Shown here: positions 45,083-56,689 of the stretch, piece after piece
Numbering within the stretch: position 1 is the stretch's first letter
Layout: each line of letters opens with the position of its first letter
Source of the DNA: Gemmatimonadota bacterium
Lineage (GTDB): Bacteria > JAAXHH01
Direction: 5' to 3'
Assembly (NCBI GenBank): GCA_009838645.1
Contig: VXRC01000047.1
Location: 1 to 64,000, forward strand
DNA length: 64,000 nt
The notes under the pieces: model-generated
The model's database searches: none
Told to the model about the DNA's origin: nothing
The model's input: the letters and a program-made list of their open reading frames with translations, nothing else
Position numbers and translations under genes: made by a program

Positions 45083-45893
45083 CCTTCCGGACGACCAGGA
45101 AGGACGGCAAAGCGTGCTCCAGGTGCCGATAGACCGGATATCGGCCAATCCCTACCAACCGAGGCAGTCCTTCGACCAGGCCAGGCTCGACGAACTGGCC
45201 CGGTCCATCCTCGAAAAGGGTGTAATCCAGCCGGTGACCGTCCGCCGGAAGAACGGGCAGGAAGAATACGAACTGATCGCCGGGGAACGGAGGCTGCGGG
45301 CCGCCAGGCAAACGGGCTACCAGACCATACCGGCCATCGTCATGGCGGTTTCATCTCCCGAAGAAATGATGGAACTGTCGCTGATCGAGAACATCCAGCG
45401 GGACGACCTGAACCCGATCCACGAAGCCCGGGCGTACCTTCGGCTGCAGGAAGAATGCCACCTCACCCAGGAGGAAGTCGCCACACGCGTGGGGAAGAAC
45501 AGGACGACGGTGGCCAACACGCTCCGGCTGCTGAAACTGCCGGCCGAGGTCCAGAAGTGCCTCCTGGCCGACGAAATCACCATGGGCCACGCGCGGGCGC
45601 TGCTCGGCCTGGAAAACCGTACGGAACAGGCCGAGTTGTGCAAGCAGGTCGTAAAGAAGGGCCTGTCCGTCCGCAAGGTGGAAGAACTGGTCAAGAAACG
45701 CTTCGAGGAGAAGCGGGAAAGCACACCGGCGCGCAAGCCCCACGACGTCGCGGCCGCCGAGTCCATCATGCAGCGCATACTCGGCACGAAGGTGAACATC
45801 AATCGCAGGCAGCACAAGGGGAAGATCGAAATCGAGTTCTATTCCACGGACGACCTGAACCGCATCCTCGAACTGCTGAAAGTCCGACTGTGA
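45033..45893 (+). CDS. parB: Chromosome partitioning protein ParB
   Basis: 286 residues. The N-terminus KALGRGLEALIPDLP is the ParA-interacting peptide. The CTPase/ParB core includes NPYQPRQSFD, ELIAGERRLRAARQTG and SLIENIQRDDLNPIHEA; the helix-turn-helix LTQEEVATRVGKNRTTVANTLRLL binds parS. A C-terminal dimerisation segment ends the protein. Confidence 0.95.
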   Translation: MAARKALGRGLEALIPDLPDDQEGRQSVLQVPIDRISANPYQPRQSFDQARLDELARSILEKGVIQPVTVRRKNGQEEYELIAGERRLRAARQTGYQTIPAIVMAVSSPEEMMELSLIENIQRDDLNPIHEARAYLRLQEECHLTQEEVATRVGKNRTTVANTLRLLKLPAEVQKCLLADEITMGHARALLGLENRTEQAELCKQVVKKGLSVRKVEELVKKRFEEKRESTPARKPHDVAAAESIMQRILGTKVNINRRQHKGKIEIEFYSTDDLNRILELLKVRL

Positions 45894-45954
45894 GACGCGC
45901 CTGACCCCATACACGCCACACGCCTGTTCAGCCCCGTTATTTTGCCGATATCCG

Positions 45955-45982
45955 TTGACTTTCAGTGCCGGCGACCTATATT
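45955..45982 (+). promoter_or_regulatory. Promoter of the M23/bactofilin (and perhaps atp) genes
   Basis: TTGACT (45955-45960), 16-base spacer, TATATT (45977-45982). Transcription should start near 45989. No other clear promoter is seen before the ATP synthase genes, so they may be read through from here. Confidence 0.6.
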
Positions 45983-46057
45983 TATCCTGTTGCGCCGAAT
46001 CCGTCGAGAGGCGTGACGGAACAAGGAGGTACGCACGTATCCGGGGCGGTGTCGGCC

Positions 46058-46993
46058 ATGTTCAGAGTGCACTGGATGACATTGGTTTTCGTCTCCGACC
46101 GATCGGGCCGGGCGCACGAACTGCGCATGCCGCGGTTCCTGTTCGGCGCGCTCGTCGTGGTGATCGGCCTGTGCGTACTCGCGCCGGTGGCTGTCCTGGT
46201 CCTTCCAGCGGGTATAGCCGACGTTACTTTCGGCTATTCCTTGAAGGAACAGATGAGGTCGGTTGAGGACAAGTCCACGGAACTCGCCCGGCAACTGGAA
46301 GAAGTGAAAGAGACCGTCCGAACCATTCGCAGGCTGGCGGGCGTAGAGTCGATCGATTCGGGATACCTGGCCGGCGTGGACGATGAAACCGGCCATCGGC
46401 CGGCCTGGTCCACTTTGGCCGCCCACCGGGACGGGCTGCCCTTCCTGGCGGATGACGGCCTTCCGGCGGGGGCTGCGGCCAGCCTGGTCAGCCTGGCCGG
46501 CCAGGGCGCCCTTTCTACGACGGCCGGCGCGGCCGACGCGGAAAGCGAAAGCGCGGCGCTGTTCCGGTACGTGCCGTCCATATGGCCCGTGGCGGGCTGG
46601 GTGACCCGGGAGTTTCAGTCCGGGGAAGACTCGATCGTCGCGACGCATTTCGGCCTGGACGTCGCCGCCCGCGAAAGTACGCCGGTCGTGTCCACGGCCG
46701 ACGGGATCGTGACGTTCGCGGACTGGGACCAGAACCTGGGCTGGCTGGTCAAGATCGATCACGGATATGATATGTCGACGTATTACGGTCACAATTCCAG
46801 GCTGCGCGTCGACCGCGGCCAGGCGGTCCGCAGAGGACAGATCATCGCCCTGGTCGGGAACACGGGCCGAAGCACGGCGCCGCATCTGCATTACGAGGTC
46901 TGGAAAGACGACGTTCCCGTAGATCCCCGCGGCTACCTGCCCGAGGTCATCCACTGGGACGATCTGCTGTTGAGCTTGCGAACGCAACGCTGA
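46058..46993 (+). CDS. M23-family cell-wall metallopeptidase
   Basis: 312 residues from ATG 46058; a GTG at 46049 is possible. An earlier in-frame start lies upstream of the predicted transcription start. A strong AAGGAGG at 46023-46029 is oddly far from either start. One membrane helix (about 26-50), a coiled-coil stalk (KEQMRSVEDKSTELARQLEE), then the M23 domain: THFGLDVAA with Zn ligands His and Asp, STYYGHNS, and HLHYEV. It cuts peptidoglycan crosslinks in the periplasm. It is paired with a bactofilin gene, as in the LmdC-BacA pair of Hyphomonas. Confidence 0.9.
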   Translation: MFRVHWMTLVFVSDRSGRAHELRMPRFLFGALVVVIGLCVLAPVAVLVLPAGIADVTFGYSLKEQMRSVEDKSTELARQLEEVKETVRTIRRLAGVESIDSGYLAGVDDETGHRPAWSTLAAHRDGLPFLADDGLPAGAAASLVSLAGQGALSTTAGAADAESESAALFRYVPSIWPVAGWVTREFQSGEDSIVATHFGLDVAARESTPVVSTADGIVTFADWDQNLGWLVKIDHGYDMSTYYGHNSRLRVDRGQAVRRGQIIALVGNTGRSTAPHLHYEVWKDDVPVDPRGYLPEVIHWDDLLLSLRTQR

Positions 46994-46996
46994 CGC

Positions 46997-47500
46997 GTGC
47001 GGATCTTCAGGCGCGGGGCGATTCAGGAGCGCGGTATGACGATCATTGCCAAAGGCGCTGAAATGAACGGCTCGATGGACATAGAGGGCAATGTCCGGGT
47101 AGACGGCACCGTGCACGGCGACGTGAGAGCCACCGAAGGGGTCGAGGTCGGCAAGACCGGCCGGATCGTAGGATCGACCATAGAATCCAAGACCGCGGTC
47201 ATTCATGGTTACGTGGAAAGCCACCTTATCGTATCGCAGCACATTCTCCTGGGCGGCAAATCCACCCTGGTCGGCGACCTGAAGACCAAGACCCTCGTCA
47301 TCGAGGAAGGAGCGGTATTCCACGGGAATTCGGCCATGGCGGAAGAACTCGCCGGATCGGACCAGGTGAGCCAGCCGAACAAGGCTAACCAGACGAAGCA
47401 GACGAAGCAGACGAATCAGGCGGACCGCGCGGACGGCGCGGACGGCGGAGACGCCGCCGCATCCGGTACGACCGGGACTCGAAATACCTACGAGCGTTAA
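46997..47500 (+). CDS. Bactofilin (polymer-forming cytoskeletal protein)
   Basis: 167 residues, GTG start. A beta-helix of about 110 residues (IAKGAEMNGSMDIEGNVRVDG to VFHG) forms the bactofilin core. A short N-terminal tail carries RIFRRG. The C-terminal tail (about 125-167) is low complexity, NQTKQTKQTNQADRADGADG, from short tandem repeats. Bactofilins form nucleotide-free filaments that localise wall enzymes; the upstream M23 peptidase is the likely client. Confidence 0.93.
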   Translation: MRIFRRGAIQERGMTIIAKGAEMNGSMDIEGNVRVDGTVHGDVRATEGVEVGKTGRIVGSTIESKTAVIHGYVESHLIVSQHILLGGKSTLVGDLKTKTLVIEEGAVFHGNSAMAEELAGSDQVSQPNKANQTKQTKQTNQADRADGADGGDAAASGTTGTRNTYER

Positions 47501-47510
47501 CTGATGGTCT

Positions 47511-47780
47511 ATGGCACGGGACACGCAGGGCAAATGGCAGTACATGAGGGAAGCCGGGGAGCTCGCCGTAATCGGCCTGACTCTGGTGTTCGCCACCGCG
47601 ATCGGGTACTTCCTGGGTCACCAGGTCGAACGGGTCTGGCCTGAGTGGAAGCCCTGGGGCGGCGTCGTCGGCGCCATGCTCGGGGTCGTGGCCGGGTTCC
47701 TGGAGATGGCGAGGACGCTGAAACGGCTGAACAGGAAGATCGAAGCGGCGGAACGGGAGAGAGATGGCGCAAACCACTGA
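47511..47780 (+). CDS. atpZ: AtpZ/AtpI-like small membrane protein
   Basis: 89 residues with two helices (about 18-36 and 47-66) and a basic C-terminal helix. The GYFLGHQVE and GGVVGAMLGVVAGFLEM segments match the AtpZ family of ATP synthase assembly or ion-channel proteins. It overlaps the next gene by 17 bases and opens the atp operon. Confidence 0.85.
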   Translation: MARDTQGKWQYMREAGELAVIGLTLVFATAIGYFLGHQVERVWPEWKPWGGVVGAMLGVVAGFLEMARTLKRLNRKIEAAERERDGANH

Positions 47781-48225
47781 ACATGACGGCGAGCCGCTGA
47801 GGCGGTTCCTGCCCCGCGTCTACCGGATCTGCGCCGTGCTGACCATCGTCGGCACCATCGCGGCGCGGGTGGCGGGCGCGGACCTGCTTGCCGTCAATTT
47901 CTTCGTCGGGTCGCTGATCGGGCTGACCATGCTCTACGTCACGGCCTGGCTGGTCCGCCGTTTCGTGACGCCCGGCGAGCAGATCAAGCGGAACCGCAAC
48001 AAGCTGTTCCTGCTGCTGATGGCCAAGCTGCCGCTGCTGGGGATCGTACTTTATTTCGTGACGTCGGGGAACTGGTTCCACCCCATCGGGTTGCTGACGG
48101 GCGTGTCCCTGATTCCCTTCACGCTGACCCTGTGCGGACTCGTCCTGGTCATGAGACAGGGTTCATCGGATAATCGGGCAGACTGGACCGCCGTGTTGAG
48201 CAAGCCGAAGCGGTCTTTCCGGTAA
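47764..48225 (+). CDS. atpI: ATP synthase subunit I-like protein
   Basis: 153 residues with four hydrophobic helices and RRFVTPGEQIKRNRNKLFLLLMAKLPLL (only its position, 59-86, is given here as the family landmark). AtpI proteins help assemble the c-ring. It overlaps atpZ and is 12 bases before atpB. Confidence 0.8.
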   Translation: MAQTTEHDGEPLRRFLPRVYRICAVLTIVGTIAARVAGADLLAVNFFVGSLIGLTMLYVTAWLVRRFVTPGEQIKRNRNKLFLLLMAKLPLLGIVLYFVTSGNWFHPIGLLTGVSLIPFTLTLCGLVLVMRQGSSDNRADWTAVLSKPKRSFR

Positions 48226-48237
48226 GGAGGTTGTCCT

Positions 48238-49050
48238 TTGACTGGTCCGTGGTCGAGTGTCCTCTCTCTGGAGATGGCGACCGAGGGAGGAAGCGGTGAA
48301 GCGCACTACTCGATTCTACATGGTATATTTTACCTGCTGGGCCCGCTGGCCGATTGGATCCCCCAACCCGTCAGGCAGCCGGATCTCCTGCTGAATACCC
48401 TGCTCGTCTTCGTCATTGTCCTCGTTCTCGTAACCATCGCGGTAAGAACGTTCAAGCGCATACCCGAAGGCTCGGTCCAGACGCTATTCGAAATGGCCGT
48501 CGAAGGACTGACCGGCTTCTTCCTCAATATCGTCGGGGAGCGCGGCAGGAAGTACATTCCCTTTTTCGCCTCCTTCTTCATCTACATCTGGTTCATGAAC
48601 ATGCTGGGCGTCATACCCGGTATGCAGTCGCCCACCGCCGATCTGAACACCACCCTCGGATTCGCCCTGATCTCCATCGTCTCGGCCCATCTCATCGGCC
48701 TGCGCGAGATCGGACTCAAGGCCTATCTCTGGCATTTCTGGGGCGAACCCAAGTGGATGGGCGTGCTCATGTGCCCGCTTCATATCGTTGGCGAGTTCGC
48801 CAAGGTCATCTCCCTGTCGATCCGCCTCTTCGGAAACGTGTTCGGAGAAGAGATGATCGTACTGGTGCTTCTGGGCTTGTCCCCGGTCTTCCTTATTGGC
48901 GCCCTCGAGGTGCCCTTCGTGCCGATGCAGGTTCCGATGTTGATGTTCGGCGTATTTTCGGGGACGGTCCAGGCGATGATCTTCTCGGTGCTGAGCGCCG
49001 TGTACGTGGCCCAGTTCCTGGATCACGACCACGGGGAGGAAGACCACTGA
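48238..49050 (+). CDS. atpB: ATP synthase F0 subunit a
   Basis: 270 residues, TTG start with AAGGAGG upstream. Membrane channel half of F0. The essential Arg is in SLSIRLFGNVFGEEM, and the GLREIGLKAYLWHFW region and terminal helix AMIFSVLSAVYVAQFLDHDH are typical. The stop codon lies in an 18-bp tandem duplication. Confidence 0.95.
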   Translation: MTGPWSSVLSLEMATEGGSGEAHYSILHGIFYLLGPLADWIPQPVRQPDLLLNTLLVFVIVLVLVTIAVRTFKRIPEGSVQTLFEMAVEGLTGFFLNIVGERGRKYIPFFASFFIYIWFMNMLGVIPGMQSPTADLNTTLGFALISIVSAHLIGLREIGLKAYLWHFWGEPKWMGVLMCPLHIVGEFAKVISLSIRLFGNVFGEEMIVLVLLGLSPVFLIGALEVPFVPMQVPMLMFGVFSGTVQAMIFSVLSAVYVAQFLDHDHGEEDH

Positions 49051-49070
49051 TAGGGAGGAAGACCACTGAT
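49034..49070 (+). repeat. 18-bp direct duplication spanning the atpB stop codon
   Basis: GGGAGGAAGACCACTGAT at 49034-49051 and 49053-49070. As at ispF, the first copy contains the stop codon and the second copy forms the start of the intergenic region. Confidence 0.9.
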
Positions 49071-49144
49071 TCTGACATCACGGATTCTGTTATTGATGTT
49101 TGATTTGTTGTAGTTCAATCTCCATTCCGAAAGGAGCTCGCTTC

Positions 49145-49417
49145 ATGCTGTACTACATGGGTTTAGGACTTGGCGTGGCGCTGGCCGTTTCCGTAGCGGC
49201 CATCGGCTCGGGTGTCGGTCAGGGGATCGCGACCGGTCTGGCCTGTCAGGGCATTTCCCGTCAACCCGAATCCGCCGGCCGTATCCAGCTGGTGTTGATC
49301 ATCGGCCTGGCGTTCATGGAATCGCTGGCGATCTACGGCCTGCTGGTGTTCTTCATGCTCCAGGGCCAGTTGCCGTCCTTCGAACAGGTCATGGAACTGA
49401 GCCGCCTCGCCCAGTAG
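49145..49417 (+). CDS. atpE: ATP synthase F0 subunit c
   Basis: 90 residues; ATG 49145 with AAGGAGC upstream, so a longer reading is rejected. Two helices joined by the polar loop RQPESAGR. The ion-carrying residue is E59 in [14 protein letters not shown]. Gln26 in GVGQG, Ser60 after the Glu, and Tyr64 match residues that bind Na+ in Ilyobacter tartaricus (Q32, E65, S66, Y70 from memory); H+ types commonly have Ala after the Glu. T67 of Ilyobacter is Leu here. Ion preference is therefore open but Na+ is plausible. Confidence 0.93.
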   Translation: MLYYMGLGLGVALAVSVAAIGSGVGQGIATGLACQGISRQPESAGRIQLVLIIGLAFMESLAIYGLLVFFMLQGQLPSFEQVMELSRLAQ

Positions 49418-49484
49418 CAGTCAAGCGGCTTGCGGCGCGCGCCTGTTAAGGAGCGTGCCGCCGGCGTTCGAAGGAGCATAGCGC

Positions 49485-49991
49485 GTGTTAGATATCCTGC
49501 ACGATCTTGGCATTGACCTGAGCACCCTGATCATCCAGATGATCGGGTTCGCCGTCCTGTTCTTCGTCCTGAGGAAGTATGTCTTCGGCATGATCGCCCA
49601 GGCCATCGAAGACAGGAAACGGGATATCCGCGACCGCATGGAGGGACTGGACGCGGACCGGGCGGAATTGGACCGTCTGCACGAGGAAGCCAGGCGGCGG
49701 CTCGAGGACATCGAGACCGAGGCCCGCGAGAAGATGCAGGCCGCGGTCGACCAGGCCAACGCGGAACGGGGCCGGATCCTCGAGCATACCCAGCAGGAAG
49801 CGGAGCGCGAGCTCGAGAAGGCGCGCAACACGATCCGGCGCGAGAAGGAATACGCCGTGGCCGAACTGCGCGCGCAGGTGGGCGATCTGGCGGTGGAAAT
49901 CGCGGGCAGGATCCTGAACAGCACCCTGGACGCGACGGAACACCGGAAGGTCGTGGACGAGTTCATCGCTCAGATGCCTTCAAAGGAATAA
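49485..49991 (+). CDS. atpF: ATP synthase F0 subunit b
   Basis: 168 residues, GTG start. One N-terminal helix (LIIQMIGFAVLFFVLRKYVF) and a long charged coiled coil forming the peripheral stalk. It ends seven bases before atpH. Confidence 0.93.
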   Translation: MLDILHDLGIDLSTLIIQMIGFAVLFFVLRKYVFGMIAQAIEDRKRDIRDRMEGLDADRAELDRLHEEARRRLEDIETEAREKMQAAVDQANAERGRILEHTQQEAERELEKARNTIRREKEYAVAELRAQVGDLAVEIAGRILNSTLDATEHRKVVDEFIAQMPSKE

Positions 49992-49998
49992 GGGACCG

Positions 49999-50541
49999 AT
50001 GGCCAGCAAGTCAGACATCGCATACCGCTACGCCGGGGCGTGGCTGGAAGCCGCGGCGGAAACAGATACCCTGGACGCGGTGCGCGGGGAAATCACGGCT
50101 TTCGAGCAGTTGTGCCGGGACTCGCAACCCTTCGTGGACTTCATCACGGACAAGGTCATACCCGCCGACGTAAAGCAACGCATGCTGGGTGAGATATTCG
50201 AAGGAAAAGTCCAGGACATCACACTCAATTTCCTCTATCTGCTGGCTTCCAGGCGGCGGGCGCGCAACCTGCCGGAGATCCTGGACGCCTGCCGCACCAT
50301 CCTGGACGAATGGGACGGCATCGTAAACGCGGACGTCGTGAGCGCGGTGGCGCTGACCGACGGGCAGGAAGACGACTTGAAAAACAGGCTGGAAGCGCAG
50401 ACAGGGCAGCGCGTTCGTATGCGGACCACGGTAAACGAAGACCTGATCGGAGGATTCGTGGTGCGCGTGGGCGACCAGGTGTTCGACAGCAGCCTGGCGA
50501 CCCAGCTCCAGCGGGTCCGGCAGGCGCTCGTTCGAAAATGA
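49999..50541 (+). CDS. atpH: ATP synthase F1 subunit delta
   Basis: 180 residues. N-terminal helical domain (IAYRYAGAWLEAAAETD) and C-terminal domain ending in GGFVVRVGDQVFDSSLATQL, the delta landmark. Connects the b stalk to the alpha/beta head. Confidence 0.93.
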   Translation: MASKSDIAYRYAGAWLEAAAETDTLDAVRGEITAFEQLCRDSQPFVDFITDKVIPADVKQRMLGEIFEGKVQDITLNFLYLLASRRRARNLPEILDACRTILDEWDGIVNADVVSAVALTDGQEDDLKNRLEAQTGQRVRMRTTVNEDLIGGFVVRVGDQVFDSSLATQLQRVRQALVRK

Positions 50542-50559
50542 CCTTCGATGGAGAAGACA

Positions 50560-52092
50560 ATGGCGTTTGATGAAATAGCAATTCGTGCGGACGAGGTCTC
50601 CGAACTCCTCAAGCAGCAGGTGCTCGACTTCAAGCGAGAGGTCGACATCTACGAAACGGGTACCGCGCTCCAGGTGGGCGACGGGATTGCCCGCGTGCAG
50701 GGCCTCTCCAACGTGATGGCGAACGAACTGGTCGAGTTCCCCAACGACGTGGTGGGCATGGTGCTCAATCTTGAAGAAGATAACGTCGGGTGCATCCTCT
50801 TCGGGGACGACCAGCTGATCAAGGAGGGCGATCCGGTCAAGCGGACGGGGCGGATCGTCGAGTGCGCCGTGGGCGACGGCCTGCTGGGCCGCGTGGTGGA
50901 TTCCCTGGGCCGGCCGATAGATGGGAAGGGACCGGTCGTAGACGCGGACTCTCGCCCGATCGAGGCGAAGGCCCCCGGCGTGGTGCAGCGCCAGCCCGTG
51001 AACGAACCCATGTATACCGGCCTGAAGGTGATCGACAGCATGTTCCCCATCGGAAGGGGGCAGCGCGAGTTGATCATCGGCGACCGGCAGACGGGCAAGA
51101 CGGCCGTGGCCCTGGACGCCATCATCAATCAGAAGGGCCAGGACGTGGTCTGCATCTACGTCGCCGTCGGCCAGAAGGGTTCCACGATCGCCAAGACGGT
51201 GGCGACCCTTGAAGAACACGGCGCCATGGAGTACACCACCGTGGTCGTGGCCTCGGCCAGCACGCCGGCGCCGATGCAGTTCCTGGCGCCCTACGGCGGC
51301 GCGACCATGGGCGAGCACTACCGCGACAACGGCAAGCACGCCCTCGTCATCTACGACGATCTGACCAAGCACGCGGTGGCCTACCGGCAGTTGTCGCTGA
51401 ACCTGCGGCGGCCGCCGGGCCGCGAAGCCTATCCGGGGGACGTGTTCTACCTCCACTCCCGGCTCCTGGAGCGGGCGGCCAAGATGAGCGACGAATACGG
51501 TTCCGGATCGCTGACCGCGCTGCCCGTCATCGAGACCCAGTTCGGCGACGTGTCGACCTACATTCCGACCAACGTGATTTCCATCACCGACGGTCAGATC
51601 TTCCTGGAATCCAACCTGTTCTTCGCCGGTCAACGGCCGGCGGTGAACGTGGGCTTGTCGGTTTCCCGCGTGGGAGGCGCCGCGCAGATCAAGGCGATGA
51701 AATCGCGCCAGGTCGCCGGGTTGCTGAGAACGTCGCTGGCCCGGTACCGCGAACTGGAGGCCTTCGCCCGGTTCGGCACGTCGGGCCTGGACCAGACCAC
51801 GCAGCGGGAGCTTCATCTGGGCGAGCGGCTGGTCGAACTGCTCAAGCAGCCCCAGTACCGGCCCATGGCGGTCGAGGAACAGATCCTCTCGCTCTACGTG
51901 GGCGTCAACGGGATGTTGAACGACCTCGAGGTGGGCGAGGTGCAGCCCTTCGTGGCGGCCTTCCTCCAGCACATGGAGACGCATCATTCGGACGTGGGCC
52001 GCGAGATCCGGGAGACCAGGGAACTGAGCGAAGACACCGAGCAGCGCATCCGGAGCGCGGTCGAGGAATTCAGCAAGACGTACAACGTGTAG
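50560..52092 (+). CDS. atpA: ATP synthase F1 subunit alpha
   Basis: 510 residues from ATG 50560, preceded by GGAG; an ATG at 50548 is too close to the previous gene and overlaps that site. Walker [16 protein letters not shown], then [26 protein letters not shown] and the arginine-finger region near [15 protein letters not shown]. All regulatory nucleotide-site motifs look normal. Confidence 0.97.
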   Translation: MAFDEIAIRADEVSELLKQQVLDFKREVDIYETGTALQVGDGIARVQGLSNVMANELVEFPNDVVGMVLNLEEDNVGCILFGDDQLIKEGDPVKRTGRIVECAVGDGLLGRVVDSLGRPIDGKGPVVDADSRPIEAKAPGVVQRQPVNEPMYTGLKVIDSMFPIGRGQRELIIGDRQTGKTAVALDAIINQKGQDVVCIYVAVGQKGSTIAKTVATLEEHGAMEYTTVVVASASTPAPMQFLAPYGGATMGEHYRDNGKHALVIYDDLTKHAVAYRQLSLNLRRPPGREAYPGDVFYLHSRLLERAAKMSDEYGSGSLTALPVIETQFGDVSTYIPTNVISITDGQIFLESNLFFAGQRPAVNVGLSVSRVGGAAQIKAMKSRQVAGLLRTSLARYRELEAFARFGTSGLDQTTQRELHLGERLVELLKQPQYRPMAVEEQILSLYVGVNGMLNDLEVGEVQPFVAAFLQHMETHHSDVGREIRETRELSEDTEQRIRSAVEEFSKTYNV

Positions 52093-52102
52093 AAAGGGCA
52101 AC

Positions 52103-54396
<2,294 letters not shown>

Positions 54397-54399
54397 ATC

Positions 54400-54801
54400 A
54401 TGGCAGGCGAATTCCCCCTGGTCATCGTAACGCCTTCCAGTATGGCCTATGAAGGCGAGGCGCGCAGCGTGCTGGCCCCGGGCACGGACGGCTATTTCGA
54501 GGTGCTGATCGGCCACGTGCCCATGCTCACCTCGCTGCGGCCCGGTGTCCTGACCATCCGAAACGACGAGGGCCGTACGCAGTATACCGTGTCCGGCGGA
54601 TTCGTCGAAGTGCTTCGGGCCCAGGTGACGGTCCTGGCCGAGACCTTCGAAGAGGTCGGCGCCATCGACGTCGATAGGGCGAAGCAGGCCGAGGAACGAG
54701 CGCGCCAGCGCCTGGGATCGGACGAAGAAGGCGTCGACGTCGAACGGGCCAGGGCTTCGCTGGACCGGGCGCTCAACCGCATCAAGGCGACTCAGCAGTA
54801 G
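54400..54801 (+). CDS. atpC: ATP synthase F1 subunit epsilon
   Basis: 133 residues. N-terminal beta barrel (VITPSSMAYEGEARSVLAPG, then GHVPMLTSLRPGVLTI and GGFVEV) and a C-terminal helical hairpin that can inhibit ATP hydrolysis. Last gene of the atp operon. Confidence 0.95.
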   Translation: MAGEFPLVIVTPSSMAYEGEARSVLAPGTDGYFEVLIGHVPMLTSLRPGVLTIRNDEGRTQYTVSGGFVEVLRAQVTVLAETFEEVGAIDVDRAKQAEERARQRLGSDEEGVDVERARASLDRALNRIKATQQ

Positions 54802-54846
54802 TCCTCCCGCTGCAAGGAGGCGACCCGGCATCAGCCCTCACGCTGC

Positions 54847-55854
54847 GTGGCCTACAATCCCATGAACCCTATAGGCAGTGGTGTCGAACTGGACCTCGTC
54901 CCGGTCGCCTGCGCGATGTGCGGAAGCTCGGAAACGAAACCGCGGGCGGTCTTCGAGGGATACGACTACGAGTACCGCTCCTGCGACAACCGGTTCCGGT
55001 TCGTCGCGTGCTCGGACTGCGGGCACGTGTACCTGTCGCCGCGAGTCCGGATGCGGGACATCGATCGTATCTATCCGAGGAACTACACGCTTCGCGTCAC
55101 GGAAACCCAGTATCCGCCGTTCGCTCCGTTCAGGTGGCTGAAACTCAACGTACTCGACCGGGGATGGAACCGAAAAGTGATCGCGCATCTCCGGGCCGGT
55201 TCCCGGGTGCTCGATATCGGCGCGGGGTTCGGCGGGAACCTGACCTACCTGGCGAAACTTGCGCCTTTTCCACTCAAACTCTTCGCCAACGACCTCAAAT
55301 TCGAACCGGAAGCCCGTTCATTTCTTTCCGACCGCGGCGTGACGTTAATCGAAGGACCTGTCGAGGAGGTACAGTGCGAGGAGCGGTTCGATGCCATCAT
55401 CTGCCAACATGCCATCGAACACGTGACCGATCCCGGACGGCTGGTCCGATGGATTTCGGATCATCTCGCGCCGGGAGGCGTTTTATATCTGGAAACACCC
55501 GATCTGAACGCGCTGTCCCGTTTCATCTTCAAGAACCAGTGGCAGGCCCTGAGTACCCCTCGGCACTTCCACTTGTTTTCCCGAAAGGACCTCGCGGCCT
55601 GCGTCCGCGAATGCGACCTGGAGATCGCGTTCCACGGCGCCATCGTCGAAGCGAGTCATTGGCCGGGTAGCCTCCGCATCAAGCTGGGCATGGAACCCCA
55701 CGCTCCCCGCTCGACCGGATTGCTGTACCGCATCATCAGTTACGACAACTTTCTCATCAAGTCGGTGTGCTGCATGATCGATCTGATGGCCATATGGCTG
55801 GGACTGTCCACGGTGACCCAGGCACTGATCGCCCGGAAACCGGCGGCAGCATGA
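54847..55854 (+). CDS. Class I SAM methyltransferase with N-terminal zinc ribbon
   Basis: 335 residues. An N-terminal zinc-ribbon-like part has CAMC and CSDCGHVYLSP. Then the methyltransferase fold: VLDIGAGFGGNLTYLAKL (SAM-binding motif I), DAIICQHAIEHVTDPGRLV and ALSTPRHFHLFSRKDL. This layout is common in sugar or glycan modification clusters. The GTG start at 54847 lacks a clear site; ATG 54862 is possible. It is convergent with the aldolase gene. Confidence 0.85.
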   Translation: MAYNPMNPIGSGVELDLVPVACAMCGSSETKPRAVFEGYDYEYRSCDNRFRFVACSDCGHVYLSPRVRMRDIDRIYPRNYTLRVTETQYPPFAPFRWLKLNVLDRGWNRKVIAHLRAGSRVLDIGAGFGGNLTYLAKLAPFPLKLFANDLKFEPEARSFLSDRGVTLIEGPVEEVQCEERFDAIICQHAIEHVTDPGRLVRWISDHLAPGGVLYLETPDLNALSRFIFKNQWQALSTPRHFHLFSRKDLAACVRECDLEIAFHGAIVEASHWPGSLRIKLGMEPHAPRSTGLLYRIISYDNFLIKSVCCMIDLMAIWLGLSTVTQALIARKPAAA

Positions 55855-55870
55855 CGGGCGCGAGGTGGCG

Positions 55871-55900
55871 GTGCCGCGGAACCGCGTGCCGCGGAACCGC
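55871..55900 (+). repeat. 15-bp tandem duplication between convergent genes
   Basis: GTGCCGCGGAACCGC repeated head to tail (55871-55885, 55886-55900), between the ends of the methyltransferase and aldolase genes. Confidence 0.85.
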
Positions 55901-55912
55901 GTCGTCCGGCGC

Positions 55913-56689
55913 CTAGTTCCGCAGAAACGCCATCGCTTCGACCGCCCGCCGGAACCCGTCCTTCAACACCTGCTCGTCGCCTCCCACGAGCAGCAGACGC
56001 ACGCCTTCTTGCACCTGGCGACGGACGTTCTCCTCGTCATCCATGGAACCGAGCAGGGGATGGCCCACGGGCTTTCCCGTTCGCTGACCGGCTTTCCGCA
56101 CGCGGCGGAGCGCGTCGATATACTTCGGATGGTCGAACCGGAAGGGAATTCCCAGGGAAATACACAGGTCCACGGGACCCACGATACAGCCGTCCACGCC
56201 CTCCACGGCCATGATGCCGTCGATGTTCCCTACCGATTCGGCCGACTCGATGATCGGTACGTACATCACCATGTCGTCAATTTCAGCGGTATATTCCTTT
56301 TCGAACAGTCCATAACCCGCGGCGCGGTGAGGACCCCATCCCCTTGTGCCGCGCGGCGGATAGCGGCAGGCATCGGCCCCCAGCTTCACCTCCTCCGGCG
56401 TATTTACGAAGGGGACGACGATGCCCATGGCGCCCATGTCGAGGTACAGCTTGATCAGGTCCGGGTCCGTGCGGGTGATCCGGACGATCGGCGTGGCCGG
56501 CGTGCAACACGCCGCCTGGATCTGGGCCTGCACGGCCACCGGCGTCTGCGGCGCGTGCTCCGTGTCGATCAGGATCCAGTCGAACCCGGCCAGGCCGGCC
56601 AGTTCCGCAATGGCGGGAGATCCGAATCGAAGCTGAATCCCGAAAGCGGGATTCCCTTCGTCCAGCAGTGTCCTGAGGCGGCTGTTCAT
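55913..56689 (-). CDS. HpcH/HpaI-family aldolase
   Basis: 258 residues, class II pyruvate aldolase type. FDWILIDTEHAPQT carries the base and metal-region motifs, with VRITRTDPDLIKLYLDMGAMGIVVPFVNTPEE (residues about 71-102) and GTRGWGPHRAAGYG. It would cleave or form 4-hydroxy-2-oxo acids; the natural substrate is unknown. It overlaps the dioxygenase gene by four bases, so the two may act in one catabolic or modification route. Confidence 0.88.
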   Translation of the reverse strand: MNSRLRTLLDEGNPAFGIQLRFGSPAIAELAGLAGFDWILIDTEHAPQTPVAVQAQIQAACCTPATPIVRITRTDPDLIKLYLDMGAMGIVVPFVNTPEEVKLGADACRYPPRGTRGWGPHRAAGYGLFEKEYTAEIDDMVMYVPIIESAESVGNIDGIMAVEGVDGCIVGPVDLCISLGIPFRFDHPKYIDALRRVRKAGQRTGKPVGHPLLGSMDDEENVRRQVQEGVRLLLVGGDEQVLKDGFRRAVEAMAFLRN

